Source of the DNA: GCA-2725625 sp964574215
Lineage (GTDB): Bacteria > Pseudomonadota > Alphaproteobacteria > Rhodospirillales > UBA2165
NCBI GenBank assembly: GCA_964574215.1
Contig: CAZNLR010000037.1
Span: forward strand, 1 to 53,365
Direction: 5' to 3'
Length of the DNA stretch: 53,365 bases
Below are positions 31,310 to 40,375 of the stretch, piece after piece. Each line of letters opens with the position of its first letter. The first letter of the stretch is position 1. A program made the translations under genes and the position numbers. The notes under the pieces are model-generated. The model had not been told where the DNA came from. It saw nothing but the letters and a program-made list of their open reading frames with translations, and searched no databases.

Positions 31310-32836
31310 CTATTGAAGGTAGCGCTGTTTGAGGTGGCTGATAAATATTTGCGGATCGAGGGGAGAGCCTGTCGCCTTTTCCACCAGTTCCGGCGTCTCA
31401 TAGAGAGAGCCATGCCGGTGGATATTTTCATCCAGCCAGGCGTATAGAGGTTTGAAATCGCCGTCACCGATGGCTGGTAAAATTTCCGGATCGGCGGAAA
31501 GCGCCGCGTCGAAAAGCTGAGCGGCGGTAATGGCGCCCAATGTATAACTCGGGAAATAACCCCACGCGCCGTCGAACCAGTGGATATCCTGCATACAGCC
31601 GTCGGTGTGGTCGTTCGGTCGGAGACCAAGCAACTGCCACATGCCGTCGCTCCAGGCCAGAGGCAACTCGCGCAGGCTCATATCGCCGGCAATGAGGGCG
31701 CGTTCCAGTTTGGTGCGCAATATAATGTGAGCCGGATAGGTGACTTCATCGGCATCGACCCGGATCAGCCCCGGGCGCACATAAGTATAGTGCCGATAGA
31801 TATTGTCGGCATTCCAATGGGGATCGTCTTTCGGCCCATTGTGGCCAAATGTCTCCCGCAACGCCGGTGCCAAAAAGGCTTCCCGCATCAACGGCGTCAC
31901 GAACTCGATAAATTCACGCGACCGGCAGGCCTGCATTTCGATAAGCAGCGACTGGCTTTCATGGATATCCATGCCGCGCGGTTCACCCACCGGCTGCCGT
32001 CGCCAGGCTTCCGGCAGACCCCGATCGTACAAGGCATGACCGGTTTCATGGAGAATGCCCATTAGGCCGGTGGTAAAATCTTTTTCATCGTAGCGGGTGG
32101 TGATTCGCATATCATCGGGCGTACCGCCGGAAAAGGGATGTAGGCTGATATCCAATCGTCCATGGTCGAAGTCGAATCCCATATTTTTCATCAGCAGAAC
32201 ACCAAGTTCCCGCTGATTGCTCACCGGAAAGGGTCCCTGCGGCAGGTCCGGTTTGGGCTTGGTTTTTTGGTGATCTAAAACATGGAACAGGAATTCAGGC
32301 AGAAAATCTTCCAGTTCGCCGAATATTCGGTCAATCTCGATGGTGCGTAAACCGGGAGTGAATTCATCCAGTAAGGAGTCGTAGGAACTACAGTCGAGGA
32401 TTTCCGCTTTGGCCTGGGCGCATTCCCGGACCAATTGCAGGACTTCCTCCAGTTTCGGCAAGACATCGTCGAAATCCGATTCAGGCCGGGCGGTCCGCCA
32501 AACGGTCTCGCAGGCCATGCAGGCCTTGGAGAGGGCGGTCACGAGTTCGGTGTCCAGGGCATTGGCATGGGTCCAGAGATGACGCATTTCCCTCAGATTG
32601 GCCGATTGCCATTGGTCGAGCCCGGCATCTTCGGCCGCTGCGCTCAGTTCGTCTTTGGTCTCCGATGCGGTCAGTATTTCATGCTGAACAGTTTTGAGGG
32701 CGGCGATCTGTTCCGCCCGCGCCGCCGCGCCGCCAGGGGGCATCATGGTCGACGCATCCCAATGGAGCATCATTTCCGCATCGCGCAGGGTCAGCAGACG
32801 GCCGAATTTTTGTTCTAAATTTTGATAGGGCGACAT
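31310..32836 (-). CDS. carboxypeptidase Taq (M32 family)
   Basis: A 508-residue metallocarboxypeptidase. The HExxH zinc motif is in GILHETGHALYDRG, followed by the family's IHESQSLLIEMQ and the C-terminal NIHRHGSLYETPELV. The size is typical of M32. It removes C-terminal residues from peptides in the cytoplasm. It lies between ctaB and thrC on the same strand with about 50 and 100-base gaps, so may be transcribed separately. Confidence 0.92.
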   Translation of the reverse strand: MSPYQNLEQKFGRLLTLRDAEMMLHWDASTMMPPGGAAARAEQIAALKTVQHEILTASETKDELSAAAEDAGLDQWQSANLREMRHLWTHANALDTELVTALSKACMACETVWRTARPESDFDDVLPKLEEVLQLVRECAQAKAEILDCSSYDSLLDEFTPGLRTIEIDRIFGELEDFLPEFLFHVLDHQKTKPKPDLPQGPFPVSNQRELGVLLMKNMGFDFDHGRLDISLHPFSGGTPDDMRITTRYDEKDFTTGLMGILHETGHALYDRGLPEAWRRQPVGEPRGMDIHESQSLLIEMQACRSREFIEFVTPLMREAFLAPALRETFGHNGPKDDPHWNADNIYRHYTYVRPGLIRVDADEVTYPAHIILRTKLERALIAGDMSLRELPLAWSDGMWQLLGLRPNDHTDGCMQDIHWFDGAWGYFPSYTLGAITAAQLFDAALSADPEILPAIGDGDFKPLYAWLDENIHRHGSLYETPELVEKATGSPLDPQIFISHLKQRYLQ

Positions 32837-32886
32837 GGGCGGGACTTATGCACTCTCAATGCCGTAAGACAAGTTGCGGTTTGTCC

Positions 32887-33843
32887 TTAAGCGAATGCCC
32901 TGATCCCATGATCAGCCAGCAGAACGACAAAAATCAAAAACAGATAAAGAATTGAAAACCGGAACATACGCCGGGGGAATTCGTAGCCTTCGGTCCTGTA
33001 AACCTTGTAGGCATGAAGGATAAACCAGAAGCTGAGCAAGCCAATAATTCCGCCTGCATAGTAGCTGGTCAGACCGGTGAAGGCGGGTGCGACGGTGATG
33101 GGGAAAAGCAAAATGGCGTAGATCAGCATTTGCTTTTTGGTTTCCTGCACGCCCGATACGACCGGCATCATAGGAACGCCCGCTTTTTCGTAGTCGCCTG
33201 ACCGGTAGAGAGCCAACGCCCAGAAATGGGGAGGCGTCCACATGAAAATAATGGCGAACAGAAGTAACGAGTTGATTGAAATATCGCCGGTCACGGCAGC
33301 CCAGCCGATCATCGGCGGCAAGGCACCCGACGCACCGCCGATGACGATGTTCTGGGGTGTCCGGCGTTTCAGCCAGATGGTGTAAATGAAAACGTAGTAG
33401 GCAATCGTGATCGCCAACAATAGCGCCGACATATCATTGACGTATACTGCCATGACGACAACGGAAACTACCGACAGAATAATGCCGAGCCACAACGCAT
33501 GCAGCGGCTGCATGCGGCCTGCCGGTATGGGCCGATTGATGGTGCGCTCCATTTGACTGTCGATGTCCCGGTCATACCACATATTGATGGCGCCCGACGC
33601 GCCGGCGCCGACACCGATGCAAATCACGGCAATCAAACCGGTGAGCCAGTCGATTTGGCCCGGCGCCAAAACCAATCCGGCGATGCCGGTAAACAGCACC
33701 AGGGACATCACCCGGGGTTTCAAGAGTACGGCGTAGTCGACCACCCGGCTGTTGACTTCACCCGGAACGGCGGCGGCATCCTCTGCGTCGCCAATATCGG
33801 TGGATTGATGCTCCGTCGATGTGGATTGAGTGTCTTGGACCAT
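32887..33843 (-). CDS. ctaB: protoheme IX farnesyltransferase (heme O synthase)
   Basis: A 318-residue UbiA-superfamily prenyltransferase with nine hydrophobic helices. The first Asp-rich motif is NMWYDRDIDSQMERT and the second region is RRTPQNIVIGGASGALPP. It farnesylates heme B to heme O for the cytochrome oxidase encoded nearby. I chose ATG 33843 (MVQDTQS) over an in-frame start 45 bases upstream, because the latter adds a non-conserved extension. The soluble Ser/Asp-rich first 40 residues precede helix 1. It ends a minus-strand run with the oxidase-like and DUF420 genes. Confidence 0.92.
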   Translation of the reverse strand: MVQDTQSTSTEHQSTDIGDAEDAAAVPGEVNSRVVDYAVLLKPRVMSLVLFTGIAGLVLAPGQIDWLTGLIAVICIGVGAGASGAINMWYDRDIDSQMERTINRPIPAGRMQPLHALWLGIILSVVSVVVMAVYVNDMSALLLAITIAYYVFIYTIWLKRRTPQNIVIGGASGALPPMIGWAAVTGDISINSLLLFAIIFMWTPPHFWALALYRSGDYEKAGVPMMPVVSGVQETKKQMLIYAILLFPITVAPAFTGLTSYYAGGIIGLLSFWFILHAYKVYRTEGYEFPRRMFRFSILYLFLIFVVLLADHGIRAFA

Positions 33844-33906
33844 AAGAACTACCTTATACCGCAAAATCCCGGCATTGAAGAGTGTCAATTACGTCTACGC
33901 CAAAAA

Positions 33907-35220
33907 TTATTGGCGTGAATCAGGTTTCCGTAATAAAGCTTTGAGCGCAATGACAATAAACATCACACCGCCGATAATCGCCAAGCCGCCGCCGAAATCC
34001 CTGATCCCGGCGGCCAGAACGCCAATGCTCGATCCGGTGTCAACGCCCGAATCCATGGTTTTACGCGCCGCTCCCATGCCGCCGGCCATGAACATGCCGA
34101 CGATAAACAGGAATTGCCCCACCGCATATAATAGTATTTGGCTAAATATCAACCGTCCGGCTTTAACCGGTTGGCCCAGGAGGGGCAAGAAGACGACGTA
34201 AAATATGCCGACAAAGGCCAGATTGATGCCGCCGATAACCCCGTGGTAATGAGCCGGTGTCCGGGTATCCAACCCATCGACGAAAAAGCCGAGAACTCCG
34301 CCGGCGGCGAAAACGACGATGGATGAGAGCAAACTCAAACCGGCGGGCTGCCGCCAAAGGGAATTGAGGAACAAGGCTTTTAATCTGGGAAGCGCCGCCA
34401 GTCCGAAAATCACCACGGGCGGGCCGAGGGCATACTGTAAATCGGTGAAGGCTTTGACCTGTGCCGTGTCTTCGCGATCCCACAGGAAATAGAAGGAGAG
34501 GGCGGCAAGTCCGGATAGGGTCAGCAAAATAATCGCCAGCCGGTAAAGGCCGTCACCCACCAATGGCCGGTTCAGGGCCGCATCGCCGAGCAGGTACCAG
34601 GCGGCCAGCATCAAAGCGACGTTGACGAATTGCAGGATATGGCCGCCGCCCCAGAACAGACTTTCATTAAAATCGTGTGACGGCGTCTGTCCGCCGAGTT
34701 GCAGCAGGGCGAAACAAAATGCCACAAGAGCGGCGACATAGAGGGTGGTGGCGCCTCTCAATTGATGGCCGGTGCGAATCAGCGGGTAAATGGCGAGCAG
34801 GACACCCAGCGCCAAAAGAATCAGGCCCGCGTAATACAGCGGATCGATGATGACCGGAATATAATTGTTGAGCGTCGGTTCACCCCGGTCCATGAGCGCC
34901 GGGATGAGCAATAGCAACGTGCCGAAGGACGCCAGACCCAATCCCAGCTTGTCGATGATCGAATCGGCATGTTTCTGATAAATCTGCGCCATGCCGCCGA
35001 ACACCGCCAAAAACCAGACGGCAAACGACAGCACAACGTGAGCGACCAGGCCTTTCTGGAAAAACTCGTTGGGCCAGGGCACGGCCTCGCCCACTACGGG
35101 CATGCGCGACAACACCAGCAGAATGGCGAACAGACCGGCCAGAGCCAAAGAGGCGGCGGCCAAAATTGACCAACCCCGCAACAGTTTTTTGCGTGACGGT
35201 GACAGGGAGGCTGTGTCCAT
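33907..35220 (-). CDS. heme-copper oxidase subunit I homologue lacking most CuB ligands
   Basis: A 437-residue polytopic membrane protein with about twelve helices, related to subunit I of heme-copper oxidases. H61 in helix II (LVAHVVLSF) and the helix-X pair H324/H326 in PAHYHGVIGG fit the heme-binding His, compare AHFHYVLS in CoxA. In the CuB region only H194 (GGGHILQF) remains: the HxxxY Tyr is Phe, and there is no His-His pair. It should bind heme but not form a normal heme-copper centre, so oxygen reduction is unlikely. Encoded between DUF420 and ctaB, it may serve heme handling, sensing or oxidase assembly. Confidence 0.7.
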   Translation of the reverse strand: MDTASLSPSRKKLLRGWSILAAASLALAGLFAILLVLSRMPVVGEAVPWPNEFFQKGLVAHVVLSFAVWFLAVFGGMAQIYQKHADSIIDKLGLGLASFGTLLLLIPALMDRGEPTLNNYIPVIIDPLYYAGLILLALGVLLAIYPLIRTGHQLRGATTLYVAALVAFCFALLQLGGQTPSHDFNESLFWGGGHILQFVNVALMLAAWYLLGDAALNRPLVGDGLYRLAIILLTLSGLAALSFYFLWDREDTAQVKAFTDLQYALGPPVVIFGLAALPRLKALFLNSLWRQPAGLSLLSSIVVFAAGGVLGFFVDGLDTRTPAHYHGVIGGINLAFVGIFYVVFLPLLGQPVKAGRLIFSQILLYAVGQFLFIVGMFMAGGMGAARKTMDSGVDTGSSIGVLAAGIRDFGGGLAIIGGVMFIVIALKALLRKPDSRQ

Positions 35221-35247
35221 GGTGGGCTGTTTCCTATCCGAACGCCT

Positions 35248-35682
35248 TTATCCGGCGGTTGCTGGGTAAAATTGATAAAGCATCAAATAAACGCCGATTC
35301 CCGAAATGGAAACATAGATCCACACCGGCCAGGTCCAGCGGGCAATTCGTTTATGGGCGGCGAACCGGGTCTTAAGAGCGCGCAGCACCGTTATTATCAC
35401 CAGTGGTACGATGACCATCGCCAGCAACACATGGGTGATAAGCATAATGTAATAGAAAATACGAACGGCGCCCTCGCCCTGGAAGACGAAGATCGGCGCT
35501 TGAGAGCGCAAAATTACATAACTGATCAAAAAGACCCCTGATACGACCATGGCCGTGATCATGGACAGTTTGTGAGCCCGTCGATTGCCGGTTTTGATAA
35601 ATACAAATCCCGCCGTCAAAAAACAGGCGGCTACGGCGTTTAAAATCGCATTGAGATGGGGAAGAACGGAATAATCAATCAT
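35248..35682 (-). CDS. DUF420 membrane protein (CtaM-like)
   Basis: A 144-residue protein with four hydrophobic helices. The family pattern is visible in YSVLPHLNAILNAVAACFL, TGNRRAHKLSM and ITHVLLAMVIVPLVIITV, with conserved His that could bind heme or metal. DUF420 proteins (CtaM in Staphylococcus) are needed for maturation of heme-A oxidases. It is 20 bases downstream of the 34-aa membrane peptide and 27 bases upstream of the oxidase-like gene, forming one minus-strand unit ending in ctaB. Confidence 0.82.
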   Translation of the reverse strand: MIDYSVLPHLNAILNAVAACFLTAGFVFIKTGNRRAHKLSMITAMVVSGVFLISYVILRSQAPIFVFQGEGAVRIFYYIMLITHVLLAMVIVPLVIITVLRALKTRFAAHKRIARWTWPVWIYVSISGIGVYLMLYQFYPATAG

Positions 35683-35702
35683 TGATGCCTGCGAAACGGG
35701 GG

Positions 35703-35807
35703 CTAATTTGAATTGGCAATGTTCGCTATTATTCCGACGTAACCGGCAAGCGCGATTAACGCCAGAACAAATAAAAACATGATGTTCTTTTTACGCTTTT
35801 GATCCAT
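35703..35807 (-). CDS. 34-aa single-span membrane peptide
   Basis: A short gene reading MDQKRKKNIMFLFVLALIAL followed by AGYVGIIANIANSN. A basic N-terminus precedes one transmembrane helix, so the N-terminus should be inside. It is the first gene of the DUF420/oxidase-like/ctaB unit. Very short proteins of this type are known as oxidase assembly or accessory peptides in other bacteria. The assignment here is by position and shape only. Confidence 0.55.
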   Translation of the reverse strand: MDQKRKKNIMFLFVLALIALAGYVGIIANIANSN

Positions 35808-36215
35808 ATGCCGAAACCTTTATCGCATTTTAGCCGGAAGCGGCTGTTTGGGGCGGCGGTAATCCTCTGCCCACTTGGTTCATCCCACGGGCGCGACGGT
35901 TTATCATTGCTCTTCCAACTCCGCAAACAGTTAAATAAAACTAGTGATTCAACTAATAATAATAATCATTTTTACTTATTTTGAAGTAAAAGAAATGAAA
36001 TATTTTTTATTATCGTATCTTTACGGTCCAATTTAGATCGGGTATAGGGAAGTAGTAGTCGGGAATTAAACAAATTAAAAAAAATAAAAACACGTTCGAT
36101 TAATTCTCCAAATATATATAGGGCCGAAGGCCCGTGTGGCTAACTAAACGAAAAGGCCTTGGCTGATACTGGCGATTCAAATTGCCGGATCGGGCACGGT
36201 TAGGGAACGGTACAG
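35808..36215. other. divergent promoter region of the cox locus
   Basis: These 408 AT-rich bases lie between the minus-strand accessory genes and coxB. They contain runs of A/T at about 35,940-36,120 and a tight GGGCC-GAA-GGCCC hairpin at 36,121-36,133, followed by the coxB leader. Both transcripts must start here. I see no clear operator. Confidence 0.4.
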
Positions 36216-37187
36216 ATGCAAAAATATCAAAGAATCCCTGGGGGAATCCTAGGGGGAATCCTAAACGGGATTCACACCGGTTTTCATTCTAAGCCTCGAA
36301 CGGGGCAAAAGTCTCTCCCATTAAAATTCATTTCATTTAGTTTTATGTTTTTGGTAACGGCCTTGGCGTCAGTCGGCGCCAATGCGTCGGAACCAACACC
36401 CTGGCAGATGTATTTCCAGCCAGCGGCGACACCGGTTATGGAAAAAATTATAGATTTCCATAATCTGATGCTGATCGTCGAAGTGCTGATTGTGATTTTT
36501 GTACTGGTGATGTTGCTGATCATTATTTTCAAGTTCAACGCCAAGGCCAATCCGACCCCGTCCAAAACCAGCCACAACACACCTCTTGAGGTGATCTGGA
36601 CGGTCATTCCGATCGTCATCCTGATCGTTTTCGCCGTTCCCTCCATGAAGTTGTTGTTCTTTATGGATAAGGCGCAGAACCCGGAAATGACCCTCAAAGT
36701 CATCGGCCATCAATGGTATTGGTCCTATCAGTATCCCGACAACGGTAATTTCGAGTTCGACAGCAACATGGTGCCCGACGACGAGATCAAGGGCGACCAG
36801 CGCCGTCTGCTGGAAGTCGATAACCGCGTCGTGCTGCCCGTCAATACGGAAATCCGTATTCTCATGACCTCCGACGACGTCATTCATAACTGGGCCGTAC
36901 CCGCTTTCGGCATCAAATTGGATACCGTGCCGGGGCGCACCAATGAAACCTGGGTCAAAATTACCAAACCCGGCACTTACTATGGTCAATGTTCCGAGCT
37001 TTGCGGCGTCAATCACGGGTTCATGCCCGTCGCTATTGACGCTGTTTCCAAGGAGGATTTCAAGAAATGGGTCGCCAAAGCCCAGAAGGAATTCGCCAAA
37101 GTGGATGAAGCGCCCACCGATAATCCTAGCGATAAGCCTGCTGAAAAATCGGTTGAGTTGGCAAAAATGGAACAATCCCGCCGGTAA
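36216..37187 (+). CDS. coxB: cytochrome c oxidase subunit II
   Basis: A 323-residue subunit carrying the CuA centre that receives electrons from cytochrome c. After a signal-like segment (LKFISFSFMFLVTALASVGA) come two helices around residues 85-110 and 125-148. Then come the aromatic WYWSYQYPD and the CuA ligands: His in DVIHNWAVPAFG and QCSELCGVNHGFMP. A Lys/Glu-rich tail follows. The first 35 residues include a repeated GGIL/GGIL encoded by a 12-bp tandem duplication (36240-36263). Translation might instead start at ATG 36344. It heads the plus-strand cox operon. Confidence 0.92.
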   Translation: MQKYQRIPGGILGGILNGIHTGFHSKPRTGQKSLPLKFISFSFMFLVTALASVGANASEPTPWQMYFQPAATPVMEKIIDFHNLMLIVEVLIVIFVLVMLLIIIFKFNAKANPTPSKTSHNTPLEVIWTVIPIVILIVFAVPSMKLLFFMDKAQNPEMTLKVIGHQWYWSYQYPDNGNFEFDSNMVPDDEIKGDQRRLLEVDNRVVLPVNTEIRILMTSDDVIHNWAVPAFGIKLDTVPGRTNETWVKITKPGTYYGQCSELCGVNHGFMPVAIDAVSKEDFKKWVAKAQKEFAKVDEAPTDNPSDKPAEKSVELAKMEQSRR

Positions 37188-37227
37188 GCCGGTCCGGGTA
37201 AAGATAATCTAAAAGATAGGATTTAAA

Positions 37228-38838
37228 ATGTCTGATACGGCTCACGCGGAAGCGCACGGAGATCACGATCACAAACCAACCGGCTGGAAACGGTGGGTAT
37301 ATTCGACCAATCACAAAGATATCGGCACCATGTATTTGGCCATCGCCATGATCGGGGCGATCGTCGGCGGCGCGGCGTCGGTTCTGATTCGTATGGAATT
37401 GCACGAGCCCGGTATCCAGTTCGTTACCGATTTCCAGTTTTACAATGTTTTGGTGACGGCCCACGGCTTCATCATGGTGTTCTTTGTCGTCATGCCGGCC
37501 TTGATCGGCGGCTTTGGTAACTGGTTTATACCGCTGATGATCGGCACACCCGACATGGCCTTCCCGCGCATGAACAATATCAGCTTCTGGCTGCTGGCGG
37601 CGGCGTTGGTGCTGTTGGTGATCGCCGGTCTGATCGAGGGTGGGCCCGGCACCGGCTGGACGGTCTATCCGCCGTTGGCGAATGCTGACTACCATCCTGG
37701 ACCGGCCGTTGACTTCGGCATCCTCAGCCTGCATCTGGCTGGCGCGTCCTCAATCCTGGGCGCCATCAATTTCATCACCACCATCATTAATATGCGGGCT
37801 CCGGGCATGACCTTCCACCGCATGCCGCTCTTCATCTGGGCCATGCTGATTACGGCATTCCTGCTGCTGTTGGCCATACCGGTTCTGGCCGGCGCGTTGA
37901 CCATGCTGTTGACCGACCGCAATTTCGGTACCGCCTTTTTCTCACCGGAAGGCGGCGGCGACCCGCTTTTGTGGCAGCACTTGTTCTGGTTCTTCGGCCA
38001 TCCCGAAGTTTACATCATGATCATTCCGGCCTTTGGTGTGGTCAGCCACATTATTTCGACCTTCTCGAAAAAACCGGTGTTCGGTTATCTTGGCATGGCC
38101 TACGCCATGGCGGCCATCGGTTTTGTCGGATTCATCGTCTGGGCCCACCACATGTATACGGTCGGCTTTAACGTCGAAACCCGGGCCTACTTCGTCCTGG
38201 CGACCATGGTGATTGCCGTGCCGACGGGCGTTAAGATATTCAGTTGGCTGGCCACCATGTGGGGCGGGTCCATCGAATTCAAGACACCCATGCTGTTCGC
38301 GGTCGGTTTTATTTTCCTGTTCGTCGTCGGTGGTGTGACCGGTGTGACTCTGTCCAACGCCGGTGCGGACATCGCCTTCCACGACACCTATTTCGTGGTG
38401 GCGCACTTTCATTACGTGCTGTCCATCGCGGCCATCTTCGCCATGTATGCGGGCTTCTATTATTGGATCGGCAAAATGTCGGGCCGCCAGTATCCCGAGG
38501 CCTTAGGCAAGCTCCATTTCTGGATCACCTTCATCGGCGTAAATATTCTCTTTTTCCCGCAGCATTTCTCTGGCTTGGCGGGCATGCCGCGGCGCATTCC
38601 CGATTTTCCGGATGCCTACGCCGGCTGGAATATGGTTTCCAGCTGGGGTGCCTATATCTCGGCCTTCGGCGGCTTGATGTTCTTCTACATTCTTTACAAA
38701 ACTCTGACTTCGGGCGAGAAGGCGGAAGCCAACCCGTGGGGTGAGGGTGCGGAAACATTGGAATGGGCGGTGGAATCACCGGCGCCGTTCCATACCCATG
38801 AACAGACGCCCGATATGGGCGCTCAGCCTGCCGAGTGA
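37228..38838 (+). CDS. coxA: cytochrome c oxidase subunit I (aa3-type)
   Basis: A 536-residue catalytic subunit with twelve helices. All canonical ligands are present: NVLVTAHGFIMVF for the low-spin heme His, WFFGHPEVYIM with the CuB His and cross-linked Tyr, VWAHHMYTVG with the CuB His pair, and VVAHFHYVLS with the two heme His. The GHPEVY motif fits the A-family oxidases of Alphaproteobacteria and mitochondria. It is 40 bases after coxB and is followed closely by ctaG. Confidence 0.96.
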   Translation: MSDTAHAEAHGDHDHKPTGWKRWVYSTNHKDIGTMYLAIAMIGAIVGGAASVLIRMELHEPGIQFVTDFQFYNVLVTAHGFIMVFFVVMPALIGGFGNWFIPLMIGTPDMAFPRMNNISFWLLAAALVLLVIAGLIEGGPGTGWTVYPPLANADYHPGPAVDFGILSLHLAGASSILGAINFITTIINMRAPGMTFHRMPLFIWAMLITAFLLLLAIPVLAGALTMLLTDRNFGTAFFSPEGGGDPLLWQHLFWFFGHPEVYIMIIPAFGVVSHIISTFSKKPVFGYLGMAYAMAAIGFVGFIVWAHHMYTVGFNVETRAYFVLATMVIAVPTGVKIFSWLATMWGGSIEFKTPMLFAVGFIFLFVVGGVTGVTLSNAGADIAFHDTYFVVAHFHYVLSIAAIFAMYAGFYYWIGKMSGRQYPEALGKLHFWITFIGVNILFFPQHFSGLAGMPRRIPDFPDAYAGWNMVSSWGAYISAFGGLMFFYILYKTLTSGEKAEANPWGEGAETLEWAVESPAPFHTHEQTPDMGAQPAE

Positions 38839-38849
38839 GGAAGCTGAAT

Positions 38850-39506
38850 ATGACCGCTGATAGAGCCAAAATGAATACCGTCAAAACATCGCGCCGTAAT
38901 GGCGTGACCGGCGGTATTCTGTTTGGCTTTGCAGCCGTCATGGTCGGCGTCGCCTTCGCCTCGGAGCCGCTTTACAAGGCGTTCTGTCAGGTGACGGGTT
39001 ATGGCGGTACGACCAAGGTAGCGGCTAGCGGTAACGGATCGAAGACCATATCGGATCGATTGGTCACCGTTCGGTTCGACGCCAACGTCAATCGCAGCCT
39101 GCCGTGGCGTTTCCGGCCCGTTCAGCGCGAGGTCAAAGTCCGGTTCGGCCAGCAGGCCTTGGCCTTTTTCGAGGCGACCAACGTTTCCGACAAGCCTCTA
39201 GTGGGCACCGCCACGTTTAACGTCGCGCCCTTCAAGGCGGGGGGCTATTTCAATAAAATCGATTGTTTCTGCTTTACCGAGCAGGTGCTGGCGCCGGGAC
39301 AGACCGTCCAGATGCCGGTGACGTTCTATGTCGATCCTGAAATGATCACGGATCGCAACACCAGTGACGTCAAAACGATTACGCTTTCCTATACGTTTTT
39401 TGCCGATGAGGATCAGAGTGCGGCCGAAAAAATGCGCACTTCGACCCTTATGCCAAAAAATGAGGAAAGCAATGGGAGCATGAGCGGATTGGACCGGAAG
39501 GGCTGA
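38850..39506 (+). CDS. ctaG: cytochrome c oxidase assembly protein CtaG (Cox11)
   Basis: A 218-residue CuB chaperone: a short cytoplasmic N-terminus, one helix (GVTGGILFGFAAVMVGVAFA), and a periplasmic beta domain whose copper motif is IDCFCFTEQ. It delivers copper to CoxA. I prefer ATG 38850 (GAGGAAG upstream) over the GTG at 38835 that overlaps the coxA stop. The C-terminal tail beyond about residue 195 is Ser/Asn-rich and variable. Confidence 0.92.
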   Translation: MTADRAKMNTVKTSRRNGVTGGILFGFAAVMVGVAFASEPLYKAFCQVTGYGGTTKVAASGNGSKTISDRLVTVRFDANVNRSLPWRFRPVQREVKVRFGQQALAFFEATNVSDKPLVGTATFNVAPFKAGGYFNKIDCFCFTEQVLAPGQTVQMPVTFYVDPEMITDRNTSDVKTITLSYTFFADEDQSAAEKMRTSTLMPKNEESNGSMSGLDRKG

Positions 39507-39553
39507 GCCGCTATTTGGATTAACTTTGAAGCAAACCGTGGGGAAAAGTAACC

Positions 39554-40372
39554 ATGGCATCAGAAGCAACTAAAACACATCCTTGGCACGTGCCCGAACC
39601 GAGCCCGTGGCCGATTATCGGCACCATTGCGGCCTTCCTGATGGCCGTCGGCGGCATCTGGTTTATGCATGAAGGGCCCATCTATCTTTTCGCTCTGGGT
39701 CTCTTGATTTTGCTCTACACCTTCTATGGGTGGTGGCGCCAATGTATTAGAGAGGCCCACGACGACCAGCATTCCGCGCCGGTGAAAACCGGTCTCAGGG
39801 TCGGTGTGATACTGTTCATCGTTTCCGAGGTGATGTTCTTCTTCGCCTTTTTCTGGGCCTTTTTTCATTCGAGCCTGCCAATTCTCAATATCGTCGCCGG
39901 TCCCTGGCCGCCCGAAGGTATCGAGATCATTCCGGCCGGCGGCATTCCGCTTCTGAATACGCTGATTCTGTTGAGTTCGAGCGCCACCATCACCTACGCC
40001 CACCATGCGCTGGTTGACGGCGACCGGGGCAAAACGGTGATGTGGACCTGGATCACCGTTGTTCTGGGATTCATCTTTCTGGGATTCCAAATCCATGAAT
40101 ACGCCGAAGCGGGCTTCGGATTGGCGGACGGCATCTATCCGTCGACCTTCTATCTGGCGACCGGCTTTCACGGCTTCCACGTATTTGTCGGCGCCTGCTT
40201 CCTGACGGTCTGTGCGCTCCGCGCCGGTAAGGGGCATTTCAAGCCCGATCAGCATATCGGGTTTGAGGCGGCCGCATGGTATTGGCACTTTGTCGACGTG
40301 GTCTGGGTATTCCTGTTTATCAATGTCTATATCTGGGGCGGGTCCGCATTCGGACATATCGTCGCGGGATAG
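39554..40372 (+). CDS. coxC: cytochrome c oxidase subunit III
   Basis: A 272-residue seven-helix subunit. Family landmarks are THPWHVPEPSPWPIIGTIAA at the start, FIVSEVMFFFAFFWAFFHSS in the middle with its conserved Glu, and AWYWHFVDVVWVFLFINVYIWG at the end. It stabilises the oxidase core and its proton uptake. It follows ctaG by 47 bases and precedes the DUF983 gene, the usual alphaproteobacterial order. Confidence 0.95.
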   Translation: MASEATKTHPWHVPEPSPWPIIGTIAAFLMAVGGIWFMHEGPIYLFALGLLILLYTFYGWWRQCIREAHDDQHSAPVKTGLRVGVILFIVSEVMFFFAFFWAFFHSSLPILNIVAGPWPPEGIEIIPAGGIPLLNTLILLSSSATITYAHHALVDGDRGKTVMWTWITVVLGFIFLGFQIHEYAEAGFGLADGIYPSTFYLATGFHGFHVFVGACFLTVCALRAGKGHFKPDQHIGFEAAAWYWHFVDVVWVFLFINVYIWGGSAFGHIVAG

Positions 40373-40375
40373 GAC

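Noticed and set aside
35799..35984. 61-codon plus-strand frame upstream of coxB
   Set aside because: It has no ribosome binding site, overlaps the start of the 34-aa gene on the other strand, and has no recognisable protein features.
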